Positions 1 through 9,150 of a DNA stretch of 64,000 bases are shown here, piece by piece. The first letter of the stretch is position 1, and every line of letters begins with the position of its first letter. The stretch comes from JAJPKK01 sp963802745 (GTDB taxonomy: Bacteria; Pseudomonadota; Alphaproteobacteria; Rhizobiales; Xanthobacteraceae): assembly GCA_963802745.1 (NCBI GenBank), contig CAWDKL010000044.1, positions 62,001 through 126,000 on the forward strand. Reading direction: 5' to 3'. The position numbers were made by a program, and so were the translations under genes. The notes beneath the pieces are model-generated. The model had not been told where the DNA came from and did no database searches. It saw only the letters and a program-made list of their open reading frames with translations.

Positions 1-876
1 ACTTTTTGCGTCGTGCCTTATACCCGCGGTGCCGAAATATCGCGCTCCGTGACCGCTATCGTCTCCGAGGCCGAGCGGCTGGCGCGGGCGGGCGTCCGCG
101 AAATCACCCTGATCGGCCAGAACGTCAATGCGTACCACGGCGAGGATCACGGGCAGCCGGTGACGCTGGGCCGGCTGCTGTTCCGCTTGGCCGAAATCCC
201 TGGGCTGGCGCGGCTGCGTTATACCACCAGCCACCCCTGCGATATGGGCGACGATCTGATCGCCGCCCATCGGGACTTGGGCGTGCTGATGCCGCAATTG
301 CATCTGCCGGTGCAATCCGGATCGGACAAAATCCTGGCCGCAATGAATCGCCGCCACACCCGGGCCGATTATCTGGGCGCGATCGCGCGGCTGCGCGCGG
401 CGCGGCCCGACATGGCCTTTACGTCGGATTTCATCGTCGGATTTCCTGGTGAAACCGAGGACGATTTTCGCGACACGGTCGGCGTGGTCGATGCGGTCGG
501 TTTTGCGGGGGCCTTCTCGTTCAAATATTCGCCCCGCCCCGGCACGCCGGCGGCGGCGCGGGACCACCAAATTCCCGAACCGGTGAAGAACGAACGGCTG
601 GCCCGGCTGCAGGATTGCATCGATCGCAACCAAACCACATTTAATCGCCGCTGTGTCGGCCGGAGTGTGGATGTCTTGTTTGAAAAACCCGGGCGACTTC
701 CCGGTCAGGTGGCGGGGCGCTCGCCTTACTTGCAGCCCGTGCAGGTCATGGCGCCGTCATCTTTGATCGGTGACATCGCGACTGTGAGAATCATCCGCGC
801 CGGCTCCAACAGCCTGTTCGGCGCCTTGTGTTCGGCCGAGATGGCGGAGCCGGCATCGACCGGCACGGGAGGTTAA
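1..876 (+). CDS. miaB: tRNA-2-methylthio-N6-dimethylallyladenosine synthase MiaB (5' end outside the window)
   Basis: The carboxyl-terminal 291 residues of MiaB, the radical-SAM enzyme that adds a methylthio group to i6A37 of tRNAs reading UNN codons. The frame is open from base 1, so the gene starts before the window. The first residues include FCVVPYTRG, carrying the last cysteine of the radical-SAM CxxxCxxC cluster motif. SGSDKILAAMNRRHTR and TSDFIVGFPGETEDDF are typical of the methylthiotransferase core. The last 70 or so residues have the TRAM RNA-binding character expected in this family. The N-terminal domain that binds the second cluster is not visible. It is first in the conserved run of genes through lnt. 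Confidence 0.95.
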   Translation, partial: TFCVVPYTRGAEISRSVTAIVSEAERLARAGVREITLIGQNVNAYHGEDHGQPVTLGRLLFRLAEIPGLARLRYTTSHPCDMGDDLIAAHRDLGVLMPQLHLPVQSGSDKILAAMNRRHTRADYLGAIARLRAARPDMAFTSDFIVGFPGETEDDFRDTVGVVDAVGFAGAFSFKYSPRPGTPAAARDHQIPEPVKNERLARLQDCIDRNQTTFNRRCVGRSVDVLFEKPGRLPGQVAGRSPYLQPVQVMAPSSLIGDIATVRIIRAGSNSLFGALCSAEMAEPASTGTGG

Positions 877-880
877 ATCG

Positions 881-1924
881 TTGGCAAGACGCTCGGCCGA
901 TGCAGCATCCCTGACGGCAAACCCGGTTGCCACCGACACCACCGGCAGGATCGTGGTCGCCTTCGATGACAACCGGCTGGCTTCCGCGTTATTTGGCCAA
1001 TATGGGCAAAATCTTGCCTTGATCGAGCGCCGGCTCGGCGTGGTGGCGGAGCAACGCGGCAATCACGTCGCCCTGGCGGGATCGCGGGATGGCTGCGAAC
1101 AGGCGCGCCGCGTGCTCGAAGGGCTTTACGATCAGCTTAAGCGCGGCGACGATCTGACCACCGGCGATGTCGAGGGCGCAATCCGGCTCGCGATCGCGCA
1201 AGGCTCGCTGTTCGATTTCGATAGCACGTTAACGCGGGCGAGCTTTGAGGTCATCAACCTGCGCAAGCGTCCGGTACGGGCGCGCACCGCCGGTCAGGAC
1301 GCCTATATCAGGGCTCTGCATCGCAACACGCTGGTGTTCGGCGTCGGCCCGGCCGGCACCGGCAAGACTTGGCTAGCGGTCGCGCATGCGATTGCGTTGT
1401 TCGAGCGCAAGGAAGTCGATCGCATCATCCTGTCGCGACCGGCGGTGGAAGCGGGCGAACGGCTCGGCTTCCTGCCCGGAGACATGCGCGAGAAGGTCGA
1501 TCCTTACCTCAGGCCGATCTATGATGCGCTGTTCGACTTGATGGACGCCCGCATCGTCGAGCGGGCGCTGCAAACCGGGGAAATCGAAATCGCACCGCTT
1601 GCCTTTATGCGCGGCCGCACGCTCGCCAACGCGGCGATCATCCTTGATGAGGCGCAAAATACCAGCTCGATGCAGATGAAGATGTTTCTGACCCGGATCG
1701 GCGAGAACAGCCGCATGATCGTGACCGGGGATCCCAGCCAGGTGGATCTCCCGGCCGGCCAGATTTCGGGCCTAGCGGAGGCGGTTAGGCTGCTCGCCGA
1801 TGTGCAAGACGTTGGCCAAGTGGTATTTACCCGCGACGATGTGGTGCGGCACGAATTGGTCGCGAGAATCGTCGCCGCCTATGAGGATGCCCCGCGCGCC
1901 GCGCGGATCGGCGGCAAGGAATGA
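881..1924 (+). CDS. ybeZ: PhoH-family ATPase (YbeZ/PhoL)
   Basis: A 347-residue PhoH-like P-loop ATPase, a family linked to RNA metabolism and ribosome maturation together with YbeY. The Walker A motif GPAGTGKT is at residues 156-163 and Walker B AIILDEAQN at 252-260. The N-terminal part has the KH-like character usual in YbeZ. The start is TTG at 881: a GGGAGG ribosome-binding site lies 8-14 bases upstream and no ATG fits the conserved N-terminus. It begins 4 bases after the miaB stop and its own stop overlaps the ybeY ATG (ATGA), so the two are probably translationally coupled. Confidence 0.95.
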   Translation: MARRSADAASLTANPVATDTTGRIVVAFDDNRLASALFGQYGQNLALIERRLGVVAEQRGNHVALAGSRDGCEQARRVLEGLYDQLKRGDDLTTGDVEGAIRLAIAQGSLFDFDSTLTRASFEVINLRKRPVRARTAGQDAYIRALHRNTLVFGVGPAGTGKTWLAVAHAIALFERKEVDRIILSRPAVEAGERLGFLPGDMREKVDPYLRPIYDALFDLMDARIVERALQTGEIEIAPLAFMRGRTLANAAIILDEAQNTSSMQMKMFLTRIGENSRMIVTGDPSQVDLPAGQISGLAEAVRLLADVQDVGQVVFTRDDVVRHELVARIVAAYEDAPRAARIGGKE

Positions 1925-2442
1925 AACTGGCGCCAAGCGAGCGCGGCGCGCCGATGCCCGCGATCGATGTTGTCATCGAGTCGCGCGCCTGGGACGCGCT
2001 GCCCAATGGCGCAGACATCGTCCGCAGCACAATCGCGGCGGCGGCGGCGCAGCTGGCGTGGGGGCGGCACGGGACGAACATCGTCGTACTGCTGTGCGAC
2101 GATGCCTCGATCGCCGAGCTCAACGCGCAATGGCGCGGTATTTCGCGGCCGACCAATGTGCTGTCGTTTCCGGCCCCGCCCTGGATGCAGGACGCTCCGG
2201 ACGCGGAGGCGTCGCTCGGCGATATTGCAATTGCATATAATACGGTAGCGCGCGAGGCCGAGGAGCAGGGCAAGACGGTGCATGACCACTTCTCGCACCT
2301 GGTGGTTCATGGCTTCCTGCATCTGCTAGGATATGATCACCAGAACGACGACGAAGCGGAGCGGATGGAACGGCTGGAGCGCGATATCTTGGCGCAGATC
2401 GGTATCTCCGATCCCTATGCGTCGGGCGAAGGCAATTCCTGA
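1921..2442 (+). CDS. ybeY: Endoribonuclease YbeY (rRNA maturation factor)
   Basis: A 173-residue YbeY (UPF0054) metal-dependent endoribonuclease for 16S rRNA 3'-end maturation and 70S quality control. The family zinc motif HxxxHxxxxxH is complete in HLVVHGFLHLLGYDH: His130, His134 and His140. PTNVLSFP near residue 80 is also a family signature. The ATG at 1921 overlaps the ybeZ stop. An ATG at 1954 would give a protein 11 residues shorter and cannot be excluded. Its placement next to the PhoH ATPase is the usual arrangement. Confidence 0.95.
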   Translation: MKLAPSERGAPMPAIDVVIESRAWDALPNGADIVRSTIAAAAAQLAWGRHGTNIVVLLCDDASIAELNAQWRGISRPTNVLSFPAPPWMQDAPDAEASLGDIAIAYNTVAREAEEQGKTVHDHFSHLVVHGFLHLLGYDHQNDDEAERMERLERDILAQIGISDPYASGEGNS

Positions 2443-2451
2443 TTGATCGCC

Positions 2452-3627
2452 ATGGCTGATAGCAATCCGCGTACGACCGCCGAAACCGCGGCTATGCCCG
2501 TCGGGCAGCGCGATTTTCCCGGATTGGCACGCCGCTCCAACGGGCTTGCGCGCGATGCCGGCGAATCCTGGCTCCACCGTATGAAGCGATCCATGTTCGG
2601 CTGGAGTCCGACCTCGATCCGCTCGGATCTCAAGACGCTGCTGGACGGCGCCGCCATCGAGGCTGGATTTTCGCCTGAAGAAAGCAGGATGATCAAAAAC
2701 ATCCTGAGCTTGCGCGAACGGCGTCTTGGCGATCTCATGGTCCCGCGCGCCGACATCGTGGCGGTGCAGCAGGACATTCCGCTCGGCGATCTCGTCAAGG
2801 TATTCGAGAACGCCGCCCATTCGCGGCTGGTCGTCTACAATGACAGCTTGGATGATCCGATCGGGATGGTACACATCCGCGACCTGATTGCATTCATGAC
2901 CGCGCACGCGACCGTCGCTCCGGAGATCAATGCGGCGCGGGAGAAGCCGTTTCCGGCCGGGCTCGATTTTTCCGCCATCGATCTCGCCACGCCGTTGTCC
3001 GCCACCAAAATCATTCGGACCATCCTGTTCGTGCCGCCTTCCATGCCGGCGATCGATCTGCTCGCAAAAATGCAGGCGATCCGGATTCATCTGGCGCTCA
3101 TCATCGACGAATATGGCGGCACCGACGGCTTGGCATCGATCGAAGACATCGTCGAGGAAATCGTCGGCGATATCGAGGACGAACATGACGAGGCCACCCA
3201 GCGCGCGGTGATTCGTCAGCCCGACGGCTCGTTCCAGGCCATCGGGCGCGCCAGTATCGAGGAAGCGGTTGCGGTGATCGGCCCCGAATTCGATGTCGGC
3301 GAAGCTGCCAAGGAGGTCAACACCGTCGGCGGCTACATCGTTACCCTGGTCGGCCGCGTGCCGGTGCGCGGCGAGCTGGTTCCGGGCCCGGGGCCGTTCG
3401 AAATCGAAATCCTTGATGCGGATCCGCGGCGCATCAAGCGCGTGCGCATCTACCCGCGCAAACGGACGCCGCGGCCGGCCGAACGTGGCGCCTCCCGCCG
3501 GGTGGAGGCGGCGCCGCGCGGGACGGTCGCGCCTGCCCCATCACTGGCGGAGCGAGCGGCCGGTTCGACATTTGTCGAGGTACCCGGCGACGGGGATTCG
3601 CCTCCTCCGGCGGCCCAGAAGCCGTGA
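2452..3627 (+). CDS. corC: CBS-domain hemolysin/CorC family protein
   Basis: About 391 residues of the CorC/TlyC (HlyC) family. After a variable N-terminal stretch come two CBS domains, around MVPRADIVAVQ and IDEYGGTDGLASIEDIVEEI, then the C-terminal CorC/HlyC domain (VNTVGGYIVTLVGRVP) and a basic, low-complexity tail. The N-terminal DUF21 membrane domain of longer homologues is absent, as in the short CorC proteins of this locus. The proposed role is in magnesium/cobalt efflux or envelope homeostasis; the name hemolysin is historical. TTG at 2443, directly after the ybeY stop, is an alternative start. The stop overlaps the lnt GTG start. Confidence 0.9.
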   Translation: MADSNPRTTAETAAMPVGQRDFPGLARRSNGLARDAGESWLHRMKRSMFGWSPTSIRSDLKTLLDGAAIEAGFSPEESRMIKNILSLRERRLGDLMVPRADIVAVQQDIPLGDLVKVFENAAHSRLVVYNDSLDDPIGMVHIRDLIAFMTAHATVAPEINAAREKPFPAGLDFSAIDLATPLSATKIIRTILFVPPSMPAIDLLAKMQAIRIHLALIIDEYGGTDGLASIEDIVEEIVGDIEDEHDEATQRAVIRQPDGSFQAIGRASIEEAVAVIGPEFDVGEAAKEVNTVGGYIVTLVGRVPVRGELVPGPGPFEIEILDADPRRIKRVRIYPRKRTPRPAERGASRRVEAAPRGTVAPAPSLAERAAGSTFVEVPGDGDSPPPAAQKP

Positions 3628-5240
3628 GCCCGCTTTCGCTTGCCACGCCCATCCTCTTGGCGAGGGGGTGGTTCAGAGTGCTGATCGCATTCCTGGCCGG
3701 AGCCGGATCAACCTTGGCCTTGGCGCCGATTGACGTCTGGCCGGCGATGTTTGTGACCTTTCCGCTGCTGGTCTGGCTGCTGGACGGGATAGCGGAGACC
3801 GGTTGGCGCGGCATCTGGCGCGCATTCGCGATCGGCTGGTGGTTCGGGTTCGGATACTTTCTCGCCGGCCTTTATTGGGTCGGCTTTGCGTTTCTGGTGG
3901 ATGCCGCGACCTTCGGATGGCTGCTGCCGTTTGCCGTTACCTTGCTGCCGGCCGGTCTGGCGGTGTTCACCGGCATCGGAATCGCCGCGGCGCGCGCCCT
4001 GTGGGCGCCGGGTGCGTTCCGCATTTTGACGCTGGCCGCGACGCTGTCGTCGGCGGAATGGCTGCGGGGCCATGTCCTCACCGGATTTCCGTGGAATGTG
4101 TTTGGTTACGCGCTCACCGCGCCGCCGGCGCTGGCGCAGAGTGTCGCGTTTTTCGGTATCTGGGGTCTGACTTTCGTGGCCATCGCGGTGTTCGCCAGCC
4201 CAGCCGTCTTGGCGGATCGACCGGCGGTGACGCGCAAGCCCTGGATGCCGGTGGTGCTCGCAGGATTGACGCTCGCCACGATGGCGGTCCTTGGCGCAAT
4301 CCGGCTTGCCGGCATCCCGGTAGGCATGGTGGACGGCGTCCGCCTGCGGATCATGCAGCCCAATATTCCGCAGGACGAGAAATTCAATTATGCGAACAAA
4401 GACCGCATCTTAAATCGCTACATCGCGCTGTCGAAAGGCGATATCGGCGGCGGGAAAGAGCCCGATCGCACCGGCGGCGGTTTGGGTGACGTGACACTGT
4501 TGATTTGGCCGGAATCGGCGTTTCCGTTCTTCATCGACCGCGAGCCCGACGCACTCGCGACGATCGGACGGATGCTGACGGCACACACCGCGCTGATCAC
4601 CGGGGCGGCGAGCCGCGCTTCCGCGATTCCCGGACGCGGCGGCCTGCACGCCTATAATTCGGTGTTTGTGATCGATCACCATGGCGCGATCCTCGCCGGC
4701 TATGACAAACAGCATCTCGTGCCGTTCGGAGAATACCTGCCATTCCAGGACTTTCTGGAGAGCTTGGGCCTGATGCAGCTGACCAAACTGCGGGGCGGCT
4801 TCGAGTCCGGCGACCGGCGGCGGAAGCTGCCGGTTCCCGGCGCGCCGGATATGCTGCCGCTGATCTGCTATGAAGTGATTTTTCCCGCCGAGGCGGTGCC
4901 GCCGGGAGAACGGCCGGGCTGGCTCTTGAACCTGACCAATGATGCCTGGTTCGGCATCAGTTCCGGACCCTATCAGCATTTTCAGCAGGCGCGGGTGCGG
5001 GCGATCGAGGAAGGATTGCCGTTGGTGCGGGCCGCCAATGACGGAATTTCCGCGGTGATCGATCCGGTCGGCCGGGTCGTGGCAGCGCTGGCGCTGGGGC
5101 GCGAAGGCGTGCTCGATTCCGGACTTCCGACGCCGATCGCGCCAACAATCTATACCATCACGAGAGATTCATTATTCTTCGTTATCGTTGCCGCCGCGAT
5201 GGCTTTCGGTGCGCGGAGGCGCATGAGATTGAGGTCTTAA
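3624..5240 (+). CDS. lnt: Apolipoprotein N-acyltransferase Lnt
   Basis: A 538-residue inner-membrane enzyme that N-acylates the diacylglyceryl cysteine of lipoproteins, the last step of lipoprotein maturation. The first 230 residues hold several hydrophobic membrane segments. The rest is the periplasmic carbon-nitrogen hydrolase domain with the Glu-Lys-Cys triad: Glu297 (WPESAFPFF), Lys362 (YDKQHLVPFGEYLPF) and Cys415 (LICYEVIF). A final hydrophobic segment precedes the basic C-terminus. It starts at GTG 3624, overlapping the corC stop as GTGA, and ends the co-directional run from miaB. Confidence 0.95.
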   Translation: MSPLSLATPILLARGWFRVLIAFLAGAGSTLALAPIDVWPAMFVTFPLLVWLLDGIAETGWRGIWRAFAIGWWFGFGYFLAGLYWVGFAFLVDAATFGWLLPFAVTLLPAGLAVFTGIGIAAARALWAPGAFRILTLAATLSSAEWLRGHVLTGFPWNVFGYALTAPPALAQSVAFFGIWGLTFVAIAVFASPAVLADRPAVTRKPWMPVVLAGLTLATMAVLGAIRLAGIPVGMVDGVRLRIMQPNIPQDEKFNYANKDRILNRYIALSKGDIGGGKEPDRTGGGLGDVTLLIWPESAFPFFIDREPDALATIGRMLTAHTALITGAASRASAIPGRGGLHAYNSVFVIDHHGAILAGYDKQHLVPFGEYLPFQDFLESLGLMQLTKLRGGFESGDRRRKLPVPGAPDMLPLICYEVIFPAEAVPPGERPGWLLNLTNDAWFGISSGPYQHFQQARVRAIEEGLPLVRAANDGISAVIDPVGRVVAALALGREGVLDSGLPTPIAPTIYTITRDSLFFVIVAAAMAFGARRRMRLRS

Positions 5241-5319
5241 AAAAATCTCGTAAAAATAGAAAAGGCGTTTGCGAACCAAGGGTGCCTCGGCTTAACTGTT
5301 TAACGATATTTAGCTTTCG

Positions 5320-5337
5320 CCACAGTGCCATCTGTGG
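5320..5337. promoter_or_regulatory. Inverted repeat upstream of the XRE regulator gene
   Basis: CCACAG-TGCCAT-CTGTGG is a perfect 6-bp dyad with a 6-base spacer, about 95 bases upstream of the start of an HTH regulator gene, in a 193-bp gap with no gene. Its place and form suit an operator, perhaps for autoregulation. No matching promoter hexamers are clear, so this is inference from position and symmetry only. Confidence 0.3.
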
Positions 5338-5433
5338 TCTAGGACGAGAGGCGCTCGCCGGCTAACCTGGGATTGTGCTATCTTAGCGCGGTTCCGAACT
5401 TTCACGGCGCGGAAACCGAGGAGGTAAAGTGTA

Positions 5434-5856
5434 ATGGCGAAAAAGGCTCCTAATCCCATCGACAAGCACGTGGGCAGCCGGGTAAGGATGCGCCGGATGA
5501 TGCTGGGGATGAGCCAGGAGAAGCTCGGTGACGCCCTCGAGCTGACCTTCCAGCAGGTACAAAAATACGAAAAAGGCACGAATCGCATCGGCGCCAGCCG
5601 GTTGCAGCAGATCTCGAACATCCTGCAGGTCCCGGTAGCATTCTTCTTCGAAGGCGCACCGCATGTGGAGGGGAGCCCGCCGCAAAGCACCGAGGATGTA
5701 CCATCGCCGGCCTATGTCTCCGACTTCCTGGCCACATCGGACGGGTTGTCGCTCACGAAGGCATTCATGCGGATTCCCGATTCCAAGTTGAGACGCCGGA
5801 TCGTCGACCTGGTCGAGCAGATCGCCGGCGAAGAGAGCGAACCCCCGGCGGCATGA
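5434..5856 (+). CDS. XRE-family HTH transcriptional regulator (PhrR-like)
   Basis: A 140-residue regulator with an N-terminal cI/XRE helix-turn-helix at about residues 10-65 (GSRVRMRRMMLGMSQEKLG, FQQVQKYEKGTNRIGASRL) and a short C-terminal region that may help dimerise. The same small regulator sits between lnt and metK in many rhizobia, where the relative called PhrR responds to pH and stress; that function is not shown here. A strong ribosome-binding site, GAGGAGGT at 5418-5425, sets the ATG at 5434. The dyad at 5320-5337 lies upstream. Confidence 0.9.
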   Translation: MAKKAPNPIDKHVGSRVRMRRMMLGMSQEKLGDALELTFQQVQKYEKGTNRIGASRLQQISNILQVPVAFFFEGAPHVEGSPPQSTEDVPSPAYVSDFLATSDGLSLTKAFMRIPDSKLRRRIVDLVEQIAGEESEPPAA

Positions 5857-5987
5857 TCCCGGCCGCAGGTGTGCCGAAAGGTTGCGGTGCTCCGGCGTGT
5901 CCGGTGCTTGTCCTGCGGGAACGCGGCCACCCGTGCCGCCCTTGACCTCGCGCCCCGCCACTGCCAAGAACGTCGCCCTCAACCTGA

Positions 5988-6006
5988 CCGCGCGATCGTC
6001 GCGCGG
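5988..6006 (+). promoter_or_regulatory. Hairpin just upstream of the metK ribosome-binding site
   Basis: CCGCGCG-ATCGT-CGCGCGG can form a 7-bp GC stem with a 5-base loop, ending about 10 bases before the AGGGGGA ribosome-binding site of metK. It could affect translation or be the remnant of a leader structure. It does not match a SAM riboswitch class that I can recognise. Confidence 0.25.
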
Positions 6007-6029
6007 GCCGGAGCCCAGGGGGATTGATT

Positions 6030-7223
6030 TTGTCGCGTGCGAGCTATCTTTTCACCAGTGAATCGGTCTCCGAGGGTCATCCGGATAAGGTCTGCGACCG
6101 CATTTCCGACGAGGTGGTCGATGCCTTTTTCGGTGCCGCGGCGCGCTATGGCTGGGATCCCAGCCGCGTGCGGGTTGCATGTGAAACCCTGGCGACGACC
6201 AATCGCGTCGTGATCGCCGGCGAGACCCGGGGGCCGTCGCAATTGACCCGCGATTACATTGCCCATATCGCCCGTCTGGCAATCCGGGATATCGGTTACG
6301 AGCAGGCCGGCTTCCATTGGGAGAAGGCGGCCATCGAAGTGCATCTGCATGCCCAATCGACCGACATCGCCCAAGGCGTGGACTCCGCCGGCAACAAGGA
6401 CGAGGGGGCAGGCGATCAAGGCATCATGTTCGGCTATGCGTGCCGCGAAACCCCGGAATTGATGCCGGCGCCGATCTATTATGCCCACCATATCCTGAAA
6501 ATCATGTCGCAGGCGCGCCGGACGGGCGAAACCCAGGCACTGGGGCCCGACGCCAAGAGCCAGGTCACGATCCGGTACGAAAACAACAAGCCGGTCGAAG
6601 CCACCCAAATCGTGGTATCGACCCAACATTACGACGAGAATCTGTCGTCCCACGACATCCAGGCCATCGTTGAACCCTATGTGCGCCAGGCCCTGCCCGA
6701 GGGCTGGATCGGCAAGCACACGGTCTGGCACGTCAATCCGACCGGCAAGTTCGTGATTGGGGGACCGGACGGGGATTGCGGGCTCACCGGCCGCAAGATC
6801 ATCGTCGATACTTATGGCGGCGCCGCTCCCCATGGCGGCGGCGCCTTCTCCGGCAAAGACCCGACCAAGGTCGATCGCTCCGCCGCCTATGCGGCGCGGT
6901 ATCTGGCCAAGAACGTGGTGGCGGCCGATCTTGCCGACCGCTGCGCCATCCAGATTGCCTATGCGATCGGGGTTGCCAAGCCGCTGTCCGTCTATGTCGA
7001 TTGCTACGGAACCGGGCGCATCGACGAGTTGCGGCTCGAGCGCCTCTTGGGCGAGGTGATGGACCTGTCGCCGCGCGGCATTCGCGAGCACCTCGGCCTC
7101 AATCGCGCGATCTATGCACGCACCAGTGCGTACGGGCATTTCGGCCGTCCGCCGGAAGCCGACGGCGGTTTCTCCTGGGAGCGCACCGACCTCGTCGACA
7201 CGTTGCGTAGCGCGGCGCGTTGA
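6030..7223 (+). CDS. metK: S-adenosylmethionine synthetase MetK
   Basis: Makes S-adenosylmethionine from methionine and ATP in the cytoplasm. The 397-residue protein has the family signatures in order: FTSESVSEGHPDKVCDRISD at the N-terminus, GAGDQGIMFGYA near residue 130 and GGGAFSGKDPTKVDRSAAY near 270. The sequence reads through two in-frame TTG codons at 6024 and 6030. The ribosome-binding site AGGGGGA at 6017-6023 abuts 6024 and is 6 bases from 6030, so TTG 6030 is the better start. No ATG lies in the conserved N-terminus. It is followed by trmB, as in related genomes. Confidence 0.96.
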   Translation: MSRASYLFTSESVSEGHPDKVCDRISDEVVDAFFGAAARYGWDPSRVRVACETLATTNRVVIAGETRGPSQLTRDYIAHIARLAIRDIGYEQAGFHWEKAAIEVHLHAQSTDIAQGVDSAGNKDEGAGDQGIMFGYACRETPELMPAPIYYAHHILKIMSQARRTGETQALGPDAKSQVTIRYENNKPVEATQIVVSTQHYDENLSSHDIQAIVEPYVRQALPEGWIGKHTVWHVNPTGKFVIGGPDGDCGLTGRKIIVDTYGGAAPHGGGAFSGKDPTKVDRSAAYAARYLAKNVVAADLADRCAIQIAYAIGVAKPLSVYVDCYGTGRIDELRLERLLGEVMDLSPRGIREHLGLNRAIYARTSAYGHFGRPPEADGGFSWERTDLVDTLRSAAR

Positions 7224-7279
7224 GGCGGTCGGCATACCCGCTTGCGGGGTTCATCCATACACACGATTGGCGGGCTTCA

Positions 7280-7300
7280 CCTCTCCCCGCAGGGGAGAGG
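7280..7300. repeat. Short palindromic repeat of the CTCTCCCC/GGGGAGAG family
   Basis: CCTCTCCCC-GCA-GGGGAGAGG is a perfect 9-bp stem with a 3-base loop between metK and trmB. The same core stem occurs twice inside the inverted-repeat element at 16544-16796, so this looks like a solitary copy of a dispersed REP-like palindrome. No T-run follows on either strand, which argues against a simple terminator. Confidence 0.6.
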
Positions 7301-7343
7301 CCGTCGCAGCGGTGCGTGATAGCCGCGGCCCGGTGAGGTAAGC

Positions 7344-8045
7344 ATGACCTCTGCGCATGCGCCGGGCCAAGGCGGGGCTTTCTTCGGCCGCCGCAAGGGC
7401 CATCGGCTGCGCCCCCATCACGCCGAACTGATGGCGATGCTGCTACCCCGTCTCACGCTGTCGCTCGATCAGCCGGCGCCGGGCGATTTACGCGATCTCT
7501 TCGCGCGGCCGATGACGGCCGTCGGCCTCGAAATCGGGTTCGGCGGGGGCGAAAATCTGATTAGCGAGGCCTCCGCTCATCCGCAAATCGGGTTCATCGG
7601 CTGCGAACCCTTTATCAACGGCACGGCGAAAATTTTGGCCCTGATCGAGGCCGGGGGCCACGATAACATTCGGCTCTATTGCGGCGATGCCGTCGAGCTA
7701 CTCGATTGGCTGCCGGATGCATCGCTGGCGCGGGTGGATTTGCTGTATCCGGACCCTTGGCCGAAGCGCCGGCACTGGAAGCGCCGCTTCGTGCAGGACC
7801 GCACCGTGGCCATGCTTGCGCGGATATTGCAGCCTGGAGGCGTGTTCCGGTTCGCTTCCGATATTCCCGACTACGCGGCGTGGACGCTGGAGCGCCTTCT
7901 GCGCGCTCCGGGTTTCATCTGGACCGCGGAGCGCGCCGATGACTGGCGCAAGCCCTGGGCTGGCTTTCGCGGCACCCGCTACGAGGCCAAAGCCAAACGT
8001 GAAGGCCGCGCGCCATGCTACCTGGAATTTCGTCGCCGGGGATGA
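7344..8045 (+). CDS. trmB: tRNA (guanine-N7-)-methyltransferase TrmB
   Basis: A 233-residue Rossmann-fold methyltransferase that makes m7G46 in tRNA. The SAM-binding motif GLEIGFGGGENL is near residues 64-75 and the TrmB signature PDPWPKRRHWKRRF near 135. The ATG at 7344 follows a GAGG ribosome-binding site at 7333-7336. It ends the conserved miaB-to-trmB block. The rimP/nusA genes that often follow in relatives are absent and the next gene is convergent. Confidence 0.95.
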   Translation: MTSAHAPGQGGAFFGRRKGHRLRPHHAELMAMLLPRLTLSLDQPAPGDLRDLFARPMTAVGLEIGFGGGENLISEASAHPQIGFIGCEPFINGTAKILALIEAGGHDNIRLYCGDAVELLDWLPDASLARVDLLYPDPWPKRRHWKRRFVQDRTVAMLARILQPGGVFRFASDIPDYAAWTLERLLRAPGFIWTAERADDWRKPWAGFRGTRYEAKAKREGRAPCYLEFRRRG

Positions 8046-8175
8046 GAATAGATGCGAACGGGGCGAGCGCGGGGGCGCCCCGTGGCCGCTACCGCATCGG
8101 ATCGGCCTCAAGGACGAGCTTGCGAAGTGTATTGTCCTGGGTGACCGGATCGGGGCCGCATCTCTTCACGAAGGC

Positions 8176-9145
8176 TCACTCCTCGTTGAGCGGGTGCAGG
8201 TCGCGAACCAGGCCCTTGAGCCGTTCGTCGATCACGTGGGTGTAAATCTGCGTGGTGGAGATATCCGCGTGGCCGAGCAGCGTCTGGACGATGCGCAGGT
8301 CGGCGCCGTTGTGCAGCAGATGGCTCGCGAAGGCGTGGCGCAGCACATGGGGGCTCACGGCATCGGGGCGCAGGCCGGTCGCGACCGCAAGCTCCTTCAA
8401 TTCGCGGGCGGCGTGCTGCCGGGTCAAATGGCCGGACGCCCCGAATGATGCGAACAGCCATTTCGACGGCGATCCTTGGCCGGCCGCGGCAAGGCCTGCC
8501 AGATAGTCGCGCATCGCGGCGGTCGCGGCGTCATTGAGCGGGACCATGCGCTCCTTGCCGCCCTTGCCGCGGACGATCAGCATGCGCTGATCGCGCCTGG
8601 CCGCGGCAGCCGGCAGCGCGATCAATTCGGAAATGCGCAACCCGGTCGCGTAGAGGAGTTCGACCAGGCACAACAGCCGCCGCGCCCGCAAGCGCGCGGC
8701 GTCGTCGCTCCTGTGGGGATCGGTCCGGATCGGGTCGGGGCGGCGTTTCCGCTGCAGCCCGAGCGGTGGCGATCAGCCGGTTGACCTCCGCGACCGAAAG
8801 CACTTTTGGCAACGGCCGGCCGCGTTTGGGTCCTTCGATGATCGCGGCTGGATCGTCGGCGCGATGGCCTTCCGCATAGAGGAAGCGGTAAAATTGCCGG
8901 ATTGCCGACAGCCGGCGAGCGACCGACGCGGCGGCGAATCCGCGCCCCGCCAGCGCCGCCAGATAAGCGCGCAGATCGGTGGTGGCGGCCGTCAGCGCGG
9001 TGCGCCGGCGGGCCGTCAGAAAGGCCGCAAGATCGCCGAGGTCGCGCCCATAGGCGGCAAGCGTATTGGCGGCTCCGCCGCGTTCCGCCGCGACCATGTC
9101 GAGGAATTGCGCGGTCAGTTGCCCGGTCGAAATGGCGTCCGCCAT
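8176..9145 (-). CDS. xerD: Tyrosine recombinase XerD-like (frameshifted in this sequence)
   Basis: A XerC/XerD-type site-specific recombinase for chromosome dimer resolution. The N-terminal SAM-like core-binding half starts at ATG 9145 (MADAISTGQLTAQFLDMV) and is in one frame. The catalytic half is in another: GLRISELIALP (first catalytic Arg), RGKGGKERMVPL, then HVLRHAFASHLLHNG with His-x-x-Arg, LLGHADISTT and the Tyr of TQIYTHV. The halves join near 8705; removing one base from GAGCGACGACGCC on the minus strand restores about 322 codons. Apart from the break, all catalytic residues are present. It starts 5 bases downstream of the Bug-family gene. Confidence 0.85.
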
Positions 9146-9150
9146 GCGGT

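Noticed and set aside
5857..6029. SAM riboswitch upstream of metK
   Set aside because: Only a short GC hairpin is present, with none of the conserved cores of the SAM classes I know.
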